Source: Pontibacillus halophilus JSM 076056 = DSM 19796
GTDB taxonomy: Bacteria > Bacillota > Bacilli > Bacillales > BH030062
Direction of reading: 5' to 3'
Assembly: GCF_000425205.1 (NCBI RefSeq)
Contig: NZ_AULI01000019.1
Span: 1-58,467, forward strand
Length of the DNA: 58,467 nt
Position numbers and translations under genes: made by a program. Of this stretch, positions 16,379 through 26,599 are shown piece after piece. The notes beneath the pieces were generated by a model. It ran no database searches. It saw only the letters and a list, made by a program, of their open reading frames with translations, and was not told the DNA's origin. Each line of letters opens with the position of its first letter. The first letter of the stretch is position 1.

Positions 16379-17279
16379 GTTCTTCTCCCCATCGACCTTC
16401 AGGGACAAAAAATTCAATGTGGCGATAGTAATTGACAAATTCCCCGGGCAATAATCCGCCATATTCCCCGTCTACATTGAGCTGCATCTTCTCGGCTGTT
16501 TCAACTTTAATGCGCTGGGCTTTCGCGTACAGGACAGAATGGTCATGTAAGTGATTGCCTTTAATCGCAAGCGTTGCAAGACGAATCAGTTCGGCGATGT
16601 TGACCTTCTTTATAATGACGAGGTCAAAGTAGCCGTCGTCCATCTTTGCATCAGGGGCCAATTTCTCAAAGCCGCCAACGGAATTTGTGTTGGAGACGAG
16701 GAAGAGCATGATTTCCCCTTCGTACACATTATCATCGTACTCAATGCGTACAGATGTTGGGCGGAAGGACGGGATCATCTCAATGCCTTTCAGGTAATAA
16801 GCGAGTTGTCCGAGCATCGTCTTCATTTTGCTCGGGACTTCGTACGACAGTTCCGTTAGCTTTCCGCCTCCGGCAATATTGACGAAGTATTGATCGTTTA
16901 CTTTCCCGATATCAATAGGCATGACATAGCCTTCTAAAATGACGCTAACCGCTTTCTGGATATGGCGTGGAACGTTAATGGCTCTTGCAAAGTCATTTGT
17001 CGTTCCTACTGGTATAATCCCGAGCCTCGGTGGGTTCTCGGCAGGCGCGAGACCATTGATGACCTCGTTAATGGTGCCATCCCCACCCGCTGCGACAACA
17101 ACATCAAAGTTACGTTCGACAGCATATTGGGCAGCTTTCGTTGCATCGCCTTCACACGTTGTTGCGTGAGTGGACGTCTCAAAGCCCGCTTCTTCAAAGC
17201 GTCGCAGAACTTCAGGGAGCTCCTTCTTAAAGGCTTCTCGGCCTGAGGTCGGGTTATAGATAATACGTGCGCATTTCAT
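16362..17279 (-). CDS. dgkB: diacylglycerol kinase DgkB
   Basis: The 305-residue protein has the diacylglycerol kinase catalytic-domain signatures IYNPTSGRE, AAGGDGTINEVINGL (ATP-binding GGDGT) and IPVGTTNDFARA, and the later metal-site region LAPDAKMDDGYFDLVII. B. subtilis DgkB (YerQ) phosphorylates diacylglycerol to phosphatidic acid, recycling the diacylglycerol made by lipoteichoic-acid synthesis at the membrane. Its place between gatB and rlmCD is the same as in B. subtilis. The ATG follows GAGGTGGTAAACC. A terminator after gatB suggests dgkB has its own promoter, in the about 130-base spacer. Confidence 0.92.
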   Translation of the reverse strand: MKCARIIYNPTSGREAFKKELPEVLRRFEEAGFETSTHATTCEGDATKAAQYAVERNFDVVVAAGGDGTINEVINGLAPAENPPRLGIIPVGTTNDFARAINVPRHIQKAVSVILEGYVMPIDIGKVNDQYFVNIAGGGKLTELSYEVPSKMKTMLGQLAYYLKGIEMIPSFRPTSVRIEYDDNVYEGEIMLFLVSNTNSVGGFEKLAPDAKMDDGYFDLVIIKKVNIAELIRLATLAIKGNHLHDHSVLYAKAQRIKVETAEKMQLNVDGEYGGLLPGEFVNYYRHIEFFVPEGRWGEEQDSPL

Positions 17280-17378
17280 GGTTTACCACCTCAATTAAAC
17301 GAACTTACCTTTCCTCATCATAGCTTGTTTTAGAGCATTTGCCTACCAGTTGCAGACAATTAAAGGTAAGCGATAGAA

Positions 17379-17402
17379 AAGCACGCCTCGTAAAGCGTGC
17401 TT
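17379..17402 (-). terminator. terminator of the gatCAB operon
   Basis: AAGCACGC and GCGTGCTT form an 8-bp stem with an 8-base loop; the leftward T-run is TTTTCT. It lies 11 bases after the gatB stop. Confidence 0.7.
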
Positions 17403-17412
17403 CCAACCTATC

Positions 17413-18843
17413 TTAACGTTTTTCTAGTTCTTCTGTGATAATCTTGTTCACAACTTGTGGGTTTGCTTGCCCTTTCGTCGCTTTCATTGTCTGACCAACT
17501 AGGAACTTAAAGGCACGGTCTTTACCAGCTTTGTAGTCTTCAATGGACTGTTGGTTCTCATCAAGTACGCCGCCGATAATCTCACGAAGTTGTCCTTCGT
17601 CAGAGATTTGAACAAGGCCTTTGTCTTTAACGATTTGTTGAGGGTCGCCACCGTTTTCAATCATCTCTGTTGCAACTTTCTTCGCAATCTTAGATGAAAT
17701 GGTGCCGTCTTCGATAAGCTTAATCATTTTCGCCAATCCTTCTGGAGTAATGGCTAACTCTGATAGCTCTTTGTAGTTTTTGTTCATGTACGCAGAGATT
17801 TCACCCATCAACCAGTTGGATGCTTGTTTCACGTCGCCACCTTTGGCAATCGTTCCTTCAAAGAAGTCGGAAAGGTGTACGTTGTTCGTTAAGACCATTG
17901 CATCGTACTCAGGCAAGTTCAGCTCGTTAATGTAACGGGCTTTACGTGCATCTGGAAGCTCAGGAATTTCAGCGCGAACGCGCTCTTTCCACTCATCAGA
18001 GACAAAGAGTGGCACAAGGTCTGGTTCTGGGAAGTAACGGTAATCATCAGAACCTTCCTTCACACGCATAAGAACCGTTTCTTTCTTCTGCTCGTCGTAA
18101 CGACGTGTTTCCTGAAGAATTTCTCCACCTTTTTGAAGCACTTCTTGCTGACGCTTCTCTTCAAATTCAAGACCCTTTTGGACGTAGGAGAAGGAGTTTA
18201 AGTTCTTAAGCTCCGTCTTTGTACCAAACTCGTCTTGGCCGTATGGACGAATTGAGATGTTGGCATCGGCACGAAGGGAACCTTCCTCCATCTTCACATC
18301 AGATACGCCTGTATATTGAATAATATTCTTCAGCTTCTCAAGATACGCATACGCTTCTTTCGGCGTGCGAATATCTGGCTCAGATACAATCTCAACAAGT
18401 GGTGTACCTTGACGGTTGTAGTCGACTAAGGAGTAGCCGTCGCCACTGTGCGTAAGCTTACCAGCATCTTCCTCGATGTGAAGACGTGTAATGCCGATGC
18501 GTTTTGTATAGCCGTCTACTTCAATATCAATATATCCGTTCTCACCAATTGGCTGGTCAAATTGAGAAATTTGGTACGCCTTCGGGTTGTCTGGATAGAA
18601 GTAGTTCTTACGATCAAATTTCGTTTCTGACGCAATTTCACAGTTCAGTGCCATAGCGGCTTTCATTGCGTAGTTCACGACTTCTTCATTCAAGACAGGC
18701 AAGACTCCAGGGTAACCTAAGTCGATTGGGTTCACGTTCGAGTTTGGCTCGCTACCGAACGCGTTTGGACTTGGACTGAAGATTTTCGAGTCTGTCTTAA
18801 GCTCAACGTGGACCTCTAGTCCGATAATCGTTTCGAAGTTCAT
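17413..18843 (-). CDS. gatB: Asp/Glu-tRNA amidotransferase subunit B
   Basis: The 476-residue protein matches GatB along its length: [15 protein letters not shown] at the N-terminus, [43 protein letters not shown], and the C-terminal YqeY-like tail with [15 protein letters not shown]. GatB binds and phosphorylates the Glu- or Asp-misacylated tRNA; GatA feeds ammonia to amidate it to Gln- or Asn-tRNA. The ATG directly follows the gatA stop codon with no spacer, so translation is coupled and subunits are made in equal amounts. Confidence 0.97.
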   Translation of the reverse strand: MNFETIIGLEVHVELKTDSKIFSPSPNAFGSEPNSNVNPIDLGYPGVLPVLNEEVVNYAMKAAMALNCEIASETKFDRKNYFYPDNPKAYQISQFDQPIGENGYIDIEVDGYTKRIGITRLHIEEDAGKLTHSGDGYSLVDYNRQGTPLVEIVSEPDIRTPKEAYAYLEKLKNIIQYTGVSDVKMEEGSLRADANISIRPYGQDEFGTKTELKNLNSFSYVQKGLEFEEKRQQEVLQKGGEILQETRRYDEQKKETVLMRVKEGSDDYRYFPEPDLVPLFVSDEWKERVRAEIPELPDARKARYINELNLPEYDAMVLTNNVHLSDFFEGTIAKGGDVKQASNWLMGEISAYMNKNYKELSELAITPEGLAKMIKLIEDGTISSKIAKKVATEMIENGGDPQQIVKDKGLVQISDEGQLREIIGGVLDENQQSIEDYKAGKDRAFKFLVGQTMKATKGQANPQVVNKIITEELEKR

Positions 18844-20319
18844 TTATTTCGCACCTCCCAAGGATGGCTTATGTGTATGATGGTCGGTTGCTTGTTCAAA
18901 TGCATGTGCAGCACGATAAACCGTAGCTTCATCAAAGTGTTTACCAATGATTTGAAGACCGATTGGTAACCCTTCAGAAGAGAAACCACAAGGTAAGGAG
19001 ATTCCTGGTACGCCTGCTAAGTTTACAGGGATTGTTAGGATATCGTTCGCATACATCGTCATTGGGTCTTCTGTGTTCTCGCCGACTTTGAACGCTGGCG
19101 TTGGTGTTGTTGGTCCAACGATGACGTCATAGTCTGCCAATACTTTGTCGAAGTCTTCTTTAATAAGCGTACGAGCTTGCTGTGCTTTCTTGTAGTACGC
19201 ATCGTAGTAACCAGAGCTAAGTGCGAATGTACCAAGCATGATTCGGCGTTTCACTTCATCACCAAAGCCTTCACTACGGGATAGCGTGAACATATCTGCC
19301 ATGTTTTCAGCCTTCTCAGAGCGACGTCCATAGCGTACGCCATCGAAGCGTGCTAAGTTCGCAGATGCTTCTGAAGAAGACAATAGGTAGTAAGTGGATA
19401 GCGCATACTTAGAGTGTGGAAGCGTAACTTCTTCCCAAGTTGCACCTAAGTCTTCATATACTTTAAGCGCTTGATAGATCGCATCTTTAACTTCTTGTGC
19501 AACACCTTCAGCTAGGTATTCTTTAGGTACGGCAATCTTCATGCCTTTCACATCACCTGTTAGTGCTGCTGTGTAGCTAGGTACCTCAACGTTCGCAGAT
19601 GTAGAGTCCATTTGGTCTTGACCTGCAATCGTTTCTAGGATGTATGCATTGTCTTCTACGTTACGTGTGATTGGGCCAATTTGGTCAAGAGAAGACGCAA
19701 AGGCAATCAGACCGAAACGAGATACGCGGCCGTAGGTTGGTTTTAACCCAACAACGCCACAGTAAGCTGCTGGTTGACGGATGGAACCACCTGTATCGGA
19801 ACCTAGGGAGAATGGAACTTCGCCAGCTGCTACTGCTGCTGCAGAACCACCGGAAGAGCCACCTGGTACATAATCTGTATTCCATGGGTTACGAGTTGCT
19901 TTGTAGCTTGAGTTCTCGTTAGAAGAACCCATTGCAAATTCGTCCATGTTTAATTTACCGACAGTTACGGATTCAGCGCTATCTAACTTCTGGACAACGG
20001 TTGCATCGTAAAGTGGGTCATTCAAGTTATCGAGAATTTGGCTCGCCGCTGTAGTACGAAGGCCTTTCGTCACGATATTATCTTTCACGCCAATTGGCAT
20101 ACCAAATAGAAGACCACGGCCTTCTTTCGTGCCACGAAGTTCGTCAAGCTCCTTCGCTTTGTTGCGTGCTGCTTCTTCATTTAACGTAAGGAAGGCTTGC
20201 ACTTCTCCATCAATTTCTTCAATACGGTTGTAAGCTTCGCTAAGCAAGTCGTTTACGCTAATCTCTTTGTTATGTAGCATCTCTTGCAAATCTTTCAGCT
20301 TGTGGTCAAACAAAGACAT
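18844..20319 (-). CDS. gatA: Asp/Glu-tRNA amidotransferase subunit A
   Basis: The 491-residue amidase-signature enzyme carries the Ser-cisSer-Lys triad: K79 in GVKDNI, cis-Ser S155 in PGGSSGGSA and nucleophile S179 in [11 protein letters not shown]. It hydrolyses glutamine to give ammonia for GatB. Length and motifs are normal. The ATG is 12 bases after the gatC stop and follows GGAGGGTCACCCC. Middle gene of gatC-gatA-gatB. Confidence 0.97.
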   Translation of the reverse strand: MSLFDHKLKDLQEMLHNKEISVNDLLSEAYNRIEEIDGEVQAFLTLNEEAARNKAKELDELRGTKEGRGLLFGMPIGVKDNIVTKGLRTTAASQILDNLNDPLYDATVVQKLDSAESVTVGKLNMDEFAMGSSNENSSYKATRNPWNTDYVPGGSSGGSAAAVAAGEVPFSLGSDTGGSIRQPAAYCGVVGLKPTYGRVSRFGLIAFASSLDQIGPITRNVEDNAYILETIAGQDQMDSTSANVEVPSYTAALTGDVKGMKIAVPKEYLAEGVAQEVKDAIYQALKVYEDLGATWEEVTLPHSKYALSTYYLLSSSEASANLARFDGVRYGRRSEKAENMADMFTLSRSEGFGDEVKRRIMLGTFALSSGYYDAYYKKAQQARTLIKEDFDKVLADYDVIVGPTTPTPAFKVGENTEDPMTMYANDILTIPVNLAGVPGISLPCGFSSEGLPIGLQIIGKHFDEATVYRAAHAFEQATDHHTHKPSLGGAK

Positions 20320-20331
20320 GGGGTGACCCTC

Positions 20332-20622
20332 CTATTCTAAGATCGATGGTACTTTGAATTGACCATCTTTTTGTTCTGGTGCGTTCTTTAGTGCTTCTTC
20401 TTGTGTGATCCACTTCTTCGGTTCGTCTTTGCGCATCACATTCTTCAAATCTAGAACGTGTGTAGTTGGCTTAACGCCTTCTGTATCTAATTCGTTTAGC
20501 TGCTCGGCAAACGAGATAATGTCATCTAGCTGCTTTGTGAACATCTGTGCTTCTTCTTCTGTAACGTGCAATCGTGCTAATTGGGCAACGTGCTTTACTT
20601 GTTCTTCACTAATACGTGACAT
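20332..20622 (-). CDS. gatC: Asp/Glu-tRNA amidotransferase subunit C
   Basis: The 96-residue protein ([18 protein letters not shown], then [20 protein letters not shown], ending [10 protein letters not shown]) is a typical GatC, which wraps around GatA and stabilises the complex with GatB. The start at 20622 has a clear GGAGG six to seven bases upstream; the longer open frame to 20688 is not supported. First gene of the gatCAB operon; the promoter must lie in the about 100 bases before it. Confidence 0.95.
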   Translation of the reverse strand: MSRISEEQVKHVAQLARLHVTEEEAQMFTKQLDDIISFAEQLNELDTEGVKPTTHVLDLKNVMRKDEPKKWITQEEALKNAPEQKDGQFKVPSILE

Positions 20623-20712
20623 AGAATAACCTCCATTCGTATCGAACCTCACATAATATAGAATGATACCAAACAATACCGCTTTCAATCAATGTTCCCG
20701 TCGCAACATTCG

Positions 20713-20751
20713 ACAAAAAAAGAATCCCGCCTTGCGGAATCACAAGGCGGG
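20713..20751 (-). terminator. terminator of the symporter gene
   Basis: CCCGCCTTG and CAAGGCGGG form a perfect 9-bp stem with an 8-base loop, with a seven-A run on the left giving a T-run leftward. It is 12 bases beyond the symporter stop. Confidence 0.9.
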
Positions 20752-20763
20752 TGTGTAACTTTC

Positions 20764-22296
20764 TTATAGATTTTCTGTTGTTGCGCGTGTGAATTCTTCT
20801 TGGATTTCCTTAGATGGTTCTTTATCGAACAAGCTGACGACAATCGCAGCCAATGCACAAAGAAGGAATCCAGGAATCATTTCATAAAGTCCGAAGATGG
20901 AAGCCATATCTGCTTTTAAGATTCCGCCCCATACGATTACGACAATTGTACCTGTTAGAATACCTGCAATCGCACCGTTACGTGTCAGACGCTTCCAGAA
21001 TAGACTCAAGATAATAATTGGACCAAATGCAGAACCGAATCCAGCCCAAGCATAACTTACTAGCTCAAGAACCGTGCTTTCTGGATTGTAAGCGAGTGCA
21101 ATGGCAATAAGTGCAATTGCAGCTACAGCGAAACGACCAACCCATACAAGCTCTTTCTCAGAAGCGTTCTTACGAAGAATCGCTTTGTAGAAGTCCTCTG
21201 CTACTGCGGAGGAGGATACAAGAAGTTGAGAGTCAATCGTACTCATGATTGCAGAAAGGATTGCAGCTAGTAGAATACCCGCTACAATTGGGTGGAACAG
21301 AACTTGTGAAAAGGCGATAAAGATCTTCTCAGAGTCAGCTAGCATTTGAACGCCGCCCTCATTGATCAATTGTACGCCGAATTCTGTTAGCCCAGCTGAG
21401 TTTCCTACATCACTTACATAAGCTAGTCCTACAAAACCTGTGAAGATAGCCCCGTAAAGACCAAGAACCATCCATGTAATTCCGATAAAGCGCGCTTTCG
21501 GAACGTCCTTAGGTGAACGTAGTGCCATAAAACGCGTAATGATGTGTGGCTGACCGAAGTAGCCAAGTCCCCAAGCAAGGGATGAAATAATAGCCATAAT
21601 CGTTACACCTTCAACCATTTGTAGGTGAGAAGGATTAATTTCACCAACGATGTTCACCGTCTCGTTCCAACCGCCGATTTGATTAACCGCTACAATTGGT
21701 ACGATAATTAAGGCAGCAAACATCAAGATTCCTTGTACGAAGTCTGTCCAGCTTACCGCTAAGAACCCTCCAAGGAATGTATAAGAGATAATAACGGCTG
21801 CGCCGATCCATAGGGCTTGTTGATACCCTAGACCAAAGGATGATTGGAATAATTTCGCACCGGCTACCATACCTGAGGAAGTATAGAAGGTGAAGAAAAT
21901 GAGAATAACGAAAGCGGAAATGACACGTAGAATACGTGATGTGTCACGGAAGCGATTCTCTAAGAAGTCCGGAACGGTAATGGAGTCATTGGCAACCTCT
22001 GTGTACGTACGAAGACGACGTGCAACAAATTGCCAGTTTAAGTAAGCACCTACAGCAAGACCTACACCAATCCAAGCCTCAGACATTCCGCTTGCATAAA
22101 TAGCCCCCGGCAGTCCGAGTAAGAGCCATCCACTCATATCAGATGCACCCGCGCTCAAGGCCGCTACTCCAGGCCCTAGGCGGCGACCACCTAATACATA
22201 GTCTGACAAGTTACTTGTTAAACGATAGGCCGCAAAACCTATGAAAAGCATTCCAATTAAATAAATGATAAACGTAATTAACGTGGGAGTACTCAT
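20764..22296 (-). CDS. putP: sodium/proline symporter (PutP/OpuE-like)
   Basis: The 510-residue protein belongs to the sodium:solute symporter family, with about 13 hydrophobic segments. Family markers are SDYVLGGRRLGPGVAALSAG, ASDMSGWLLLGLPG, the SITVPDFLENRF loop, GYFGQPHIITRFMA and ILSAIMSTIDSQLLVSSS. It imports proline with Na+. In B. subtilis the neighbour of gatCAB is opuE, used for osmoprotection with proline, so this is probably the functional counterpart; putP and opuE cannot be told apart by sequence alone. The ATG is preceded by AAAGGAGAGG, which overlaps the 3' end of a 34-codon membrane ORF. Confidence 0.9.
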   Translation of the reverse strand: MSTPTLITFIIYLIGMLFIGFAAYRLTSNLSDYVLGGRRLGPGVAALSAGASDMSGWLLLGLPGAIYASGMSEAWIGVGLAVGAYLNWQFVARRLRTYTEVANDSITVPDFLENRFRDTSRILRVISAFVILIFFTFYTSSGMVAGAKLFQSSFGLGYQQALWIGAAVIISYTFLGGFLAVSWTDFVQGILMFAALIIVPIVAVNQIGGWNETVNIVGEINPSHLQMVEGVTIMAIISSLAWGLGYFGQPHIITRFMALRSPKDVPKARFIGITWMVLGLYGAIFTGFVGLAYVSDVGNSAGLTEFGVQLINEGGVQMLADSEKIFIAFSQVLFHPIVAGILLAAILSAIMSTIDSQLLVSSSAVAEDFYKAILRKNASEKELVWVGRFAVAAIALIAIALAYNPESTVLELVSYAWAGFGSAFGPIIILSLFWKRLTRNGAIAGILTGTIVVIVWGGILKADMASIFGLYEMIPGFLLCALAAIVVSLFDKEPSKEIQEEFTRATTENL

Positions 22297-22302
22297 CTGC
22301 TC

Positions 22303-22407
22303 TTAACCTCTCCTTTCAGTAAACAATGTTATAGTTGATAGAATGATTAGTATTGGCATTGGCACGAACAACCAGAACCATGTGGCCCCTTGAATCGCGT
22401 AATCCAT
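22303..22407 (-). CDS. 34-residue membrane protein preceding the symporter
   Basis: The ATG at 22407 has AAGGGGGTG seven bases upstream, as good as any site in the window. The product has one hydrophobic helix (FWLFVPMPILIILSTITLF) ending TERRG, and its stop is 6 bases before the symporter ATG. The symporter's own ribosome binding site lies inside this ORF, so the two are probably coupled. Short single-span proteins are annotated beside other sodium symporters as small accessory proteins; by position this may be one, but I do not recognise its sequence family. Confidence 0.6.
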   Translation of the reverse strand: MDYAIQGATWFWLFVPMPILIILSTITLFTERRG

Positions 22408-22904
22408 TGATTCACCCCCTTCAAGTGGTCTTATACAAAACTATACAATATACAAACTATTCTGAATAGTACAGTTGAACGATTACGGCTCGGTTTCCGC
22501 TACATACAAGTATTAATATAACACACATTAATTATCTGAACATTGCAAAAGTTATTATAACGCACCGTCAATGTATGAATATGCAAATATTTCGCCATAT
22601 TTGGGCAAATAGAACGATTTTGGCTATACATATTCACCAAGATTAATAAAATTAACCAGTTGCTTATTTATGTAGGTTCCATTGGAAGTAGCTAAACGAC
22701 CCTCTATCAGTTAAGATTCTACGAATACCACAACCCGATGAGAAGCTATATATTCTAGTAGCGACCACACCATCTTCCAAACCACCAGTAAATCTTTCCC
22801 TTTTTCTTTAACGATTAAGCTCTTTCTGTCACTTGAAATAAATTCACTCCTTTCTTATAGTTAATAACGAACAGTGTTCTTTATTTGCGAAAGGAGATTC
22901 CTTA
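22408..22904. other. divergent spacer between the symporter and hydrolase genes
   Basis: About 500 AT-rich bases. It must contain the leftward promoter of the symporter unit (AT-rich near 22440-22480) and the rightward promoter of the hydrolase. I see no RNA structure or assignable gene remnant. Confidence 0.35.
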
Positions 22905-23882
22905 ATGATACTGCTATTCATTACGATTGGAATCATAATTGGAAGTATAGTCCTTGATTACGGGAGATTTTTGGCCAGTAGGAAGCGGGTCATTGCCTCC
23001 TTGCCGACCATCCATACGTCTTATGGCGAAGTGAGCTATATCGATATCGGGCCGAGAGAAGGTCCTGTTATTCTATTCTCGACAGGTGGAGGGGCTGGGA
23101 TTGACTATGCGTATTCGTTTGATTGGCTACTCAAGGAAGGGTTTCGCATTGTAGCCGTCAATCGTCCGGGGTATTACGGGCTACCTGTCGACGTTGCAGC
23201 TTCAATCAAGGAGCATGCAGACCTCTACAATGAAGTTGTACAAACTCTAGGAATTGAAGAGGTTCATGTATTTGGTGTGTCGATGGGGGGATTATCGGCT
23301 TTATACTATGCAGAAAGGTACCCCGTGAAGTCGATGGTATTATGGAGTGCTGTGACCGGGGACTATCACCCGAACGAAGAAGCCCTTCACTCACCATTAG
23401 GTAAACTCATGATGACGGACAAAGGGAAGAACCTCCTTTCGTGGGCAATGGTTCGTTCCGCTCAACTGTTTCCTAAAGCAACGGTACGACAATTCGTACA
23501 GGCAGAAGCGGATATGTCCAAGCAAAAAACGAACGAGATTGCGGGTGCAGTCACTAGAGATCCTGCTGAAAGAAGAAGACTCATCCAGTTTGTTCAGTCA
23601 CTCACCCCCATGAGCGCTCTTTATGACGGAATGATGGATGAGCTAGAGAAATCTGCGTCTCCCGCCCCTATCAATTGGGAAGCGCTCACGATGCCTGTCT
23701 TTGCCGTTCACTCAACAATCGACCGTGATGTAGGTATTGAGCACTTCGAGCGTGTGCAGCAACATGTAACACACGGAGAATTCCTTTCTGTGAAAGCAGG
23801 TGGTCACTTTGTATGGTGGGGAGAAGAAGGAAAAGAAGTTATTCAGAGAACGGTGAAATTCCTCAAAGAAAACGAATTGTAG
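22905..23882 (+). CDS. alpha/beta hydrolase, membrane-anchored
   Basis: The 325-residue protein starts with a hydrophobic helix (LLFITIGIIIGSIVLDY), then an alpha/beta hydrolase fold: oxyanion region FSTGGGAG, nucleophile elbow GVSMGG with S126, the acid in HSTIDRDV and the histidine in AGGHFVWW. The substrate is unknown. The ATG has GCGAAAGGAGATTCCTTA upstream. Sixteen bases after its stop a TetR-family regulator begins in the same direction, so the pair forms a small operon in which the regulator may respond to the hydrolase's substrate. Confidence 0.85.
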   Translation: MILLFITIGIIIGSIVLDYGRFLASRKRVIASLPTIHTSYGEVSYIDIGPREGPVILFSTGGGAGIDYAYSFDWLLKEGFRIVAVNRPGYYGLPVDVAASIKEHADLYNEVVQTLGIEEVHVFGVSMGGLSALYYAERYPVKSMVLWSAVTGDYHPNEEALHSPLGKLMMTDKGKNLLSWAMVRSAQLFPKATVRQFVQAEADMSKQKTNEIAGAVTRDPAERRRLIQFVQSLTPMSALYDGMMDELEKSASPAPINWEALTMPVFAVHSTIDRDVGIEHFERVQQHVTHGEFLSVKAGGHFVWWGEEGKEVIQRTVKFLKENEL

Positions 23883-23898
23883 AAAGTAGTGGTTTGGA

Positions 23899-24504
23899 AT
23901 GCCTCAAGTGAAAAAAGAAGCCGTGCGGAATCGCATTCTAGAAGTTGCGAAAGAAGAACTAGGAGCAGGAGGCTATAGAGCCATGTCTATGCGGACTGTC
24001 GCCTCTAATAGTGGGATCTCAACGAGTAATCTCTACACATATTTCTCAAACAAAGAAGCGCTACTCGATACACTCGTTGGAGAAGTTTACAGAAAGACGC
24101 TTGATCTTGAAGATGCCAATCTCGAATGGCCTGCTTCTTTAGACATAAGCGAGTTTGACCAGTATCTACAGCGAATGACTACACAGCTTCTCGCATACCT
24201 TGATACGAACCACGATGAGCTTGTTCTGTTGCTGACCAAAGTTCAAGGTAGCCCATTTGAAGGCTTTAAGGAGCGCTTTGTTGCACATTACCTCGATTAT
24301 GAGCGTCATGCGGTGAACCACTACCGGACAATCTCCTCTTTACCAAGCGAGGAACTCATCATGGGCATCTGTCACCTTTATGTAAACCTGTGTGAGGTGT
24401 ACCTATTACACGGACACAATCATCAATGGATGAAAGAAAAGACTGCTGAGCTTAATACGTTCATAGTAGGTGGATTAAAAGAATCTATGAAGAAAGCAGA
24501 CTAA
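23899..24504 (+). CDS. TetR-family transcriptional regulator
   Basis: The 201-residue protein has an N-terminal TetR helix-turn-helix (AVRNRILEVAKEELGAGGYR, then ISTSNLYTYFSNKEALLDTL, residues about 7-62) and a helical ligand-binding C-terminal part of no recognised subclass. Likely a repressor of the hydrolase-regulator operon. The ribosome binding site is weak, so translation may depend on the upstream gene. Confidence 0.88.
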   Translation: MPQVKKEAVRNRILEVAKEELGAGGYRAMSMRTVASNSGISTSNLYTYFSNKEALLDTLVGEVYRKTLDLEDANLEWPASLDISEFDQYLQRMTTQLLAYLDTNHDELVLLLTKVQGSPFEGFKERFVAHYLDYERHAVNHYRTISSLPSEELIMGICHLYVNLCEVYLLHGHNHQWMKEKTAELNTFIVGGLKESMKKAD

Positions 24505-24519
24505 GAATAGTCTGCTTTC
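24492..24519 (+). terminator. terminator overlapping the tetR stop
   Basis: GAAAGCAGAC and GTCTGCTTTC form a 10-bp stem with an 8-base loop around the stop codon. The T-run is interrupted (CCTTGTTATTTA). It may also help end the convergent mccB transcript. Confidence 0.6.
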
Positions 24520-24527
24520 CTTGTTAT

Positions 24528-25661
24528 TTATCGTAGAGCCAGCACAAAATCTTCTTTCAAATCTTCAATGTCTTCAAGTCCGATAGAAACGCGCACGAGT
24601 CCGTCCGTAATCCCAAGCTCTGCACGGCGTTCTTTCGGAATCGACGCGTGAGTCATCATGGCCGGAACGGAGATCAAGCTTTCAACAGCACCCAAGCTCT
24701 CCGCTAGTGTGAAGTAACGTAAGTTCTCAAGCAACTTCTCGGCGTTCTCCTTACTTCCAACGTCGAAGGAAACCATCCCACCATATCCGTGTGCTTGCTT
24801 GTTGTGAACGTCGTGTCCCACATGACGCTCGAGTCCAGGGTAGTAAATGGAGCTAACTTCTTCGTGCTCTTCTAGGAATCTCACAAACTCTTTCGTGTTC
24901 GCTTCAATTTCCTCCATACGTACACCTAGCGTCTTAATCCCACGCATCAATAACCACGAATCTTGCGGTCCAAGGATGGCTCCGCTAGAGTTCTGGACAA
25001 AGTGAAGGTCTTTCGCGAGCTCTTCTGAATTTACGACAACAAGCCCCGCCACGACGTCGCTATGGCCACCTAGATACTTCGTCGCGCTATGCAACACAAG
25101 GTCTGCGCCATGCTCAATCGGATTTTGCCAGTATGGGGTTGAGAACGTATTGTCTACAATTGTGTGCAACCCTTTTTCCTTCGCAAAGGCGGATACTTCA
25201 GCGATGTTCGTGATCTTCAACAGCGGGTTCGTTGGCGTCTCGACGTATATAGCCTTCGTATTAGGCTGAACCGCTGCCTTAACTTGGTCGAGATCTGATG
25301 TATCTACGAATGTAACGTCTAAATTGAAACGGTCGAGAACGTTCGCCATGAGGCGGTAAGTCCCACCGTACACATCATCAGTCAGAATGATATGGTCGCC
25401 ACTTTTATACATCATCATGATGGAAGTAATCGCAGCCATCCCGGACCCGAACGCAAATCCAGCATACCCACCTTCCAAGTCTTTAATAAGTTCTTCAAGT
25501 GCATGGCGAGTTGGGTTTCCTGTACGAGAATACTCGTAGCCTTTATGCTGGCCAACGCCGTCCTGCTTATATGTGCTTACTTGATAGATAGGAACGGATA
25601 CTGCCCCTGTCTGTTCATCTCCTGTAATGCCACCGTGGATCAATTTTGTTTTGCGTCTCAT
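24528..25661 (-). CDS. mccB: cystathionine gamma-lyase / homocysteine gamma-lyase
   Basis: The 377-residue PLP enzyme of the Cys/Met metabolism family has YSRTGNPTRHALE, DDVYGGTYRL, ETPTNPLLKI and the PLP-lysine K195 in HSATKYLGGHSD. With the adjacent mccA product it performs reverse transsulfuration: cystathionine is cleaved to cysteine, 2-oxobutyrate and ammonia. Position as the last gene of yrrT-luxS-mccA-mccB favours MccB (YrhB) over biosynthetic MetB/MetC. The ATG lies 6 bases after the mccA stop behind AGGAGTGATTACAC. Confidence 0.92.
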   Translation of the reverse strand: MRRKTKLIHGGITGDEQTGAVSVPIYQVSTYKQDGVGQHKGYEYSRTGNPTRHALEELIKDLEGGYAGFAFGSGMAAITSIMMMYKSGDHIILTDDVYGGTYRLMANVLDRFNLDVTFVDTSDLDQVKAAVQPNTKAIYVETPTNPLLKITNIAEVSAFAKEKGLHTIVDNTFSTPYWQNPIEHGADLVLHSATKYLGGHSDVVAGLVVVNSEELAKDLHFVQNSSGAILGPQDSWLLMRGIKTLGVRMEEIEANTKEFVRFLEEHEEVSSIYYPGLERHVGHDVHNKQAHGYGGMVSFDVGSKENAEKLLENLRYFTLAESLGAVESLISVPAMMTHASIPKERRAELGITDGLVRVSIGLEDIEDLKEDFVLALR

Positions 25662-25667
25662 GTGTAA

Positions 25668-26585
25668 TCACTCCTCATAAAATCCTTGGCTTAAATAACG
25701 TTCACTGCTGTCTGGAAATATAGTAACGATGTTTGTACCTGGCTTGGAACAGCGGGCCTCATTCAGCGCAGCCGCATACGCTGCGCCTGAAGAGCTCGCT
25801 ACGAGCAATCCTTCGTTGACAGCAAGTTCCTTCGCAGCTTGGAAGGCATCCCGGTCGGTAATCGTATGAATGGCATCAAAGTATGACGTATCCATGTAGG
25901 AGGGAATAAACTCCATCCCTATCCCCTCCGTCCGGTGTGACCCAGCAGGCCCTCCGTTCAAGATTGACCCTTCTGGTTCTACGATAACCGTCTTAATGGC
26001 AGGATTCTGCTCTTTCAAATAGCGCGCGGTCCCCATGAACGTGCCACCTGTACCGCCTCCTGCTACAAACGTATGAATCTCGCCATCTAAAGCTTTATAA
26101 AGTTCAGGGCCGAGGGTCTCGTAGTATGCGAGAGGATTCGCTTCGTTTTGAAACTGTTGAGGACAGTAGCTGTTGGGGATTTCCTTGCAAAGCTCCGTTG
26201 CCTTTTGGATTGCGCCCTTCATCCCTTCACTCGTTGGCGTATGCACAATCTCTGCACCAAGCGCCTTCATGAGTGACTGCTTTTCTTGACTGAACTTCTC
26301 AGGGACGACGAAGATGACACGAAATCCCTTCCCAATGGCGGCAAGGGCTAGTCCGATACCGGTATTGCCGGCAGTCGGTTCAATGATTGTCCCGCCTTCA
26401 GACAACTGGTTCGTTTCCAAAGCATGGGACAGTAGTTTCAATCCTAGGCGGTCTTTAATGCTGCCACCTGGATTGAAATACTCCAATTTAGCAAACAACC
26501 GCACTCCCTCTGGTAAGGGAGCGTGGTTGAGCTGGATTAACGGGGTATTCCCAATCAATTCATGAACGTGCGTGGTGTAGTTCAT
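25668..26585 (-). CDS. mccA: cystathionine beta-synthase MccA (cysteine synthase family)
   Basis: The 305-residue PLP enzyme has the cysteine-synthase signature KLEYFNPGGSIKDRLGLK with PLP-lysine K44, the substrate loop EPTAGNTGIGLA and the PLP-phosphate loop GGGTGGTFMG. In the B. subtilis operon MccA (YrhA) condenses O-acetylserine with homocysteine to cystathionine. Sequence alone does not exclude CysK-like activity, but the mccB neighbour supports MccA. The ribosome binding site AGGAGT overlaps the luxS stop region. Confidence 0.92.
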   Translation of the reverse strand: MNYTTHVHELIGNTPLIQLNHAPLPEGVRLFAKLEYFNPGGSIKDRLGLKLLSHALETNQLSEGGTIIEPTAGNTGIGLALAAIGKGFRVIFVVPEKFSQEKQSLMKALGAEIVHTPTSEGMKGAIQKATELCKEIPNSYCPQQFQNEANPLAYYETLGPELYKALDGEIHTFVAGGGTGGTFMGTARYLKEQNPAIKTVIVEPEGSILNGGPAGSHRTEGIGMEFIPSYMDTSYFDAIHTITDRDAFQAAKELAVNEGLLVASSSGAAYAAALNEARCSKPGTNIVTIFPDSSERYLSQGFYEE

Positions 26586-26599
26586 CGTTGTTCAGACTC

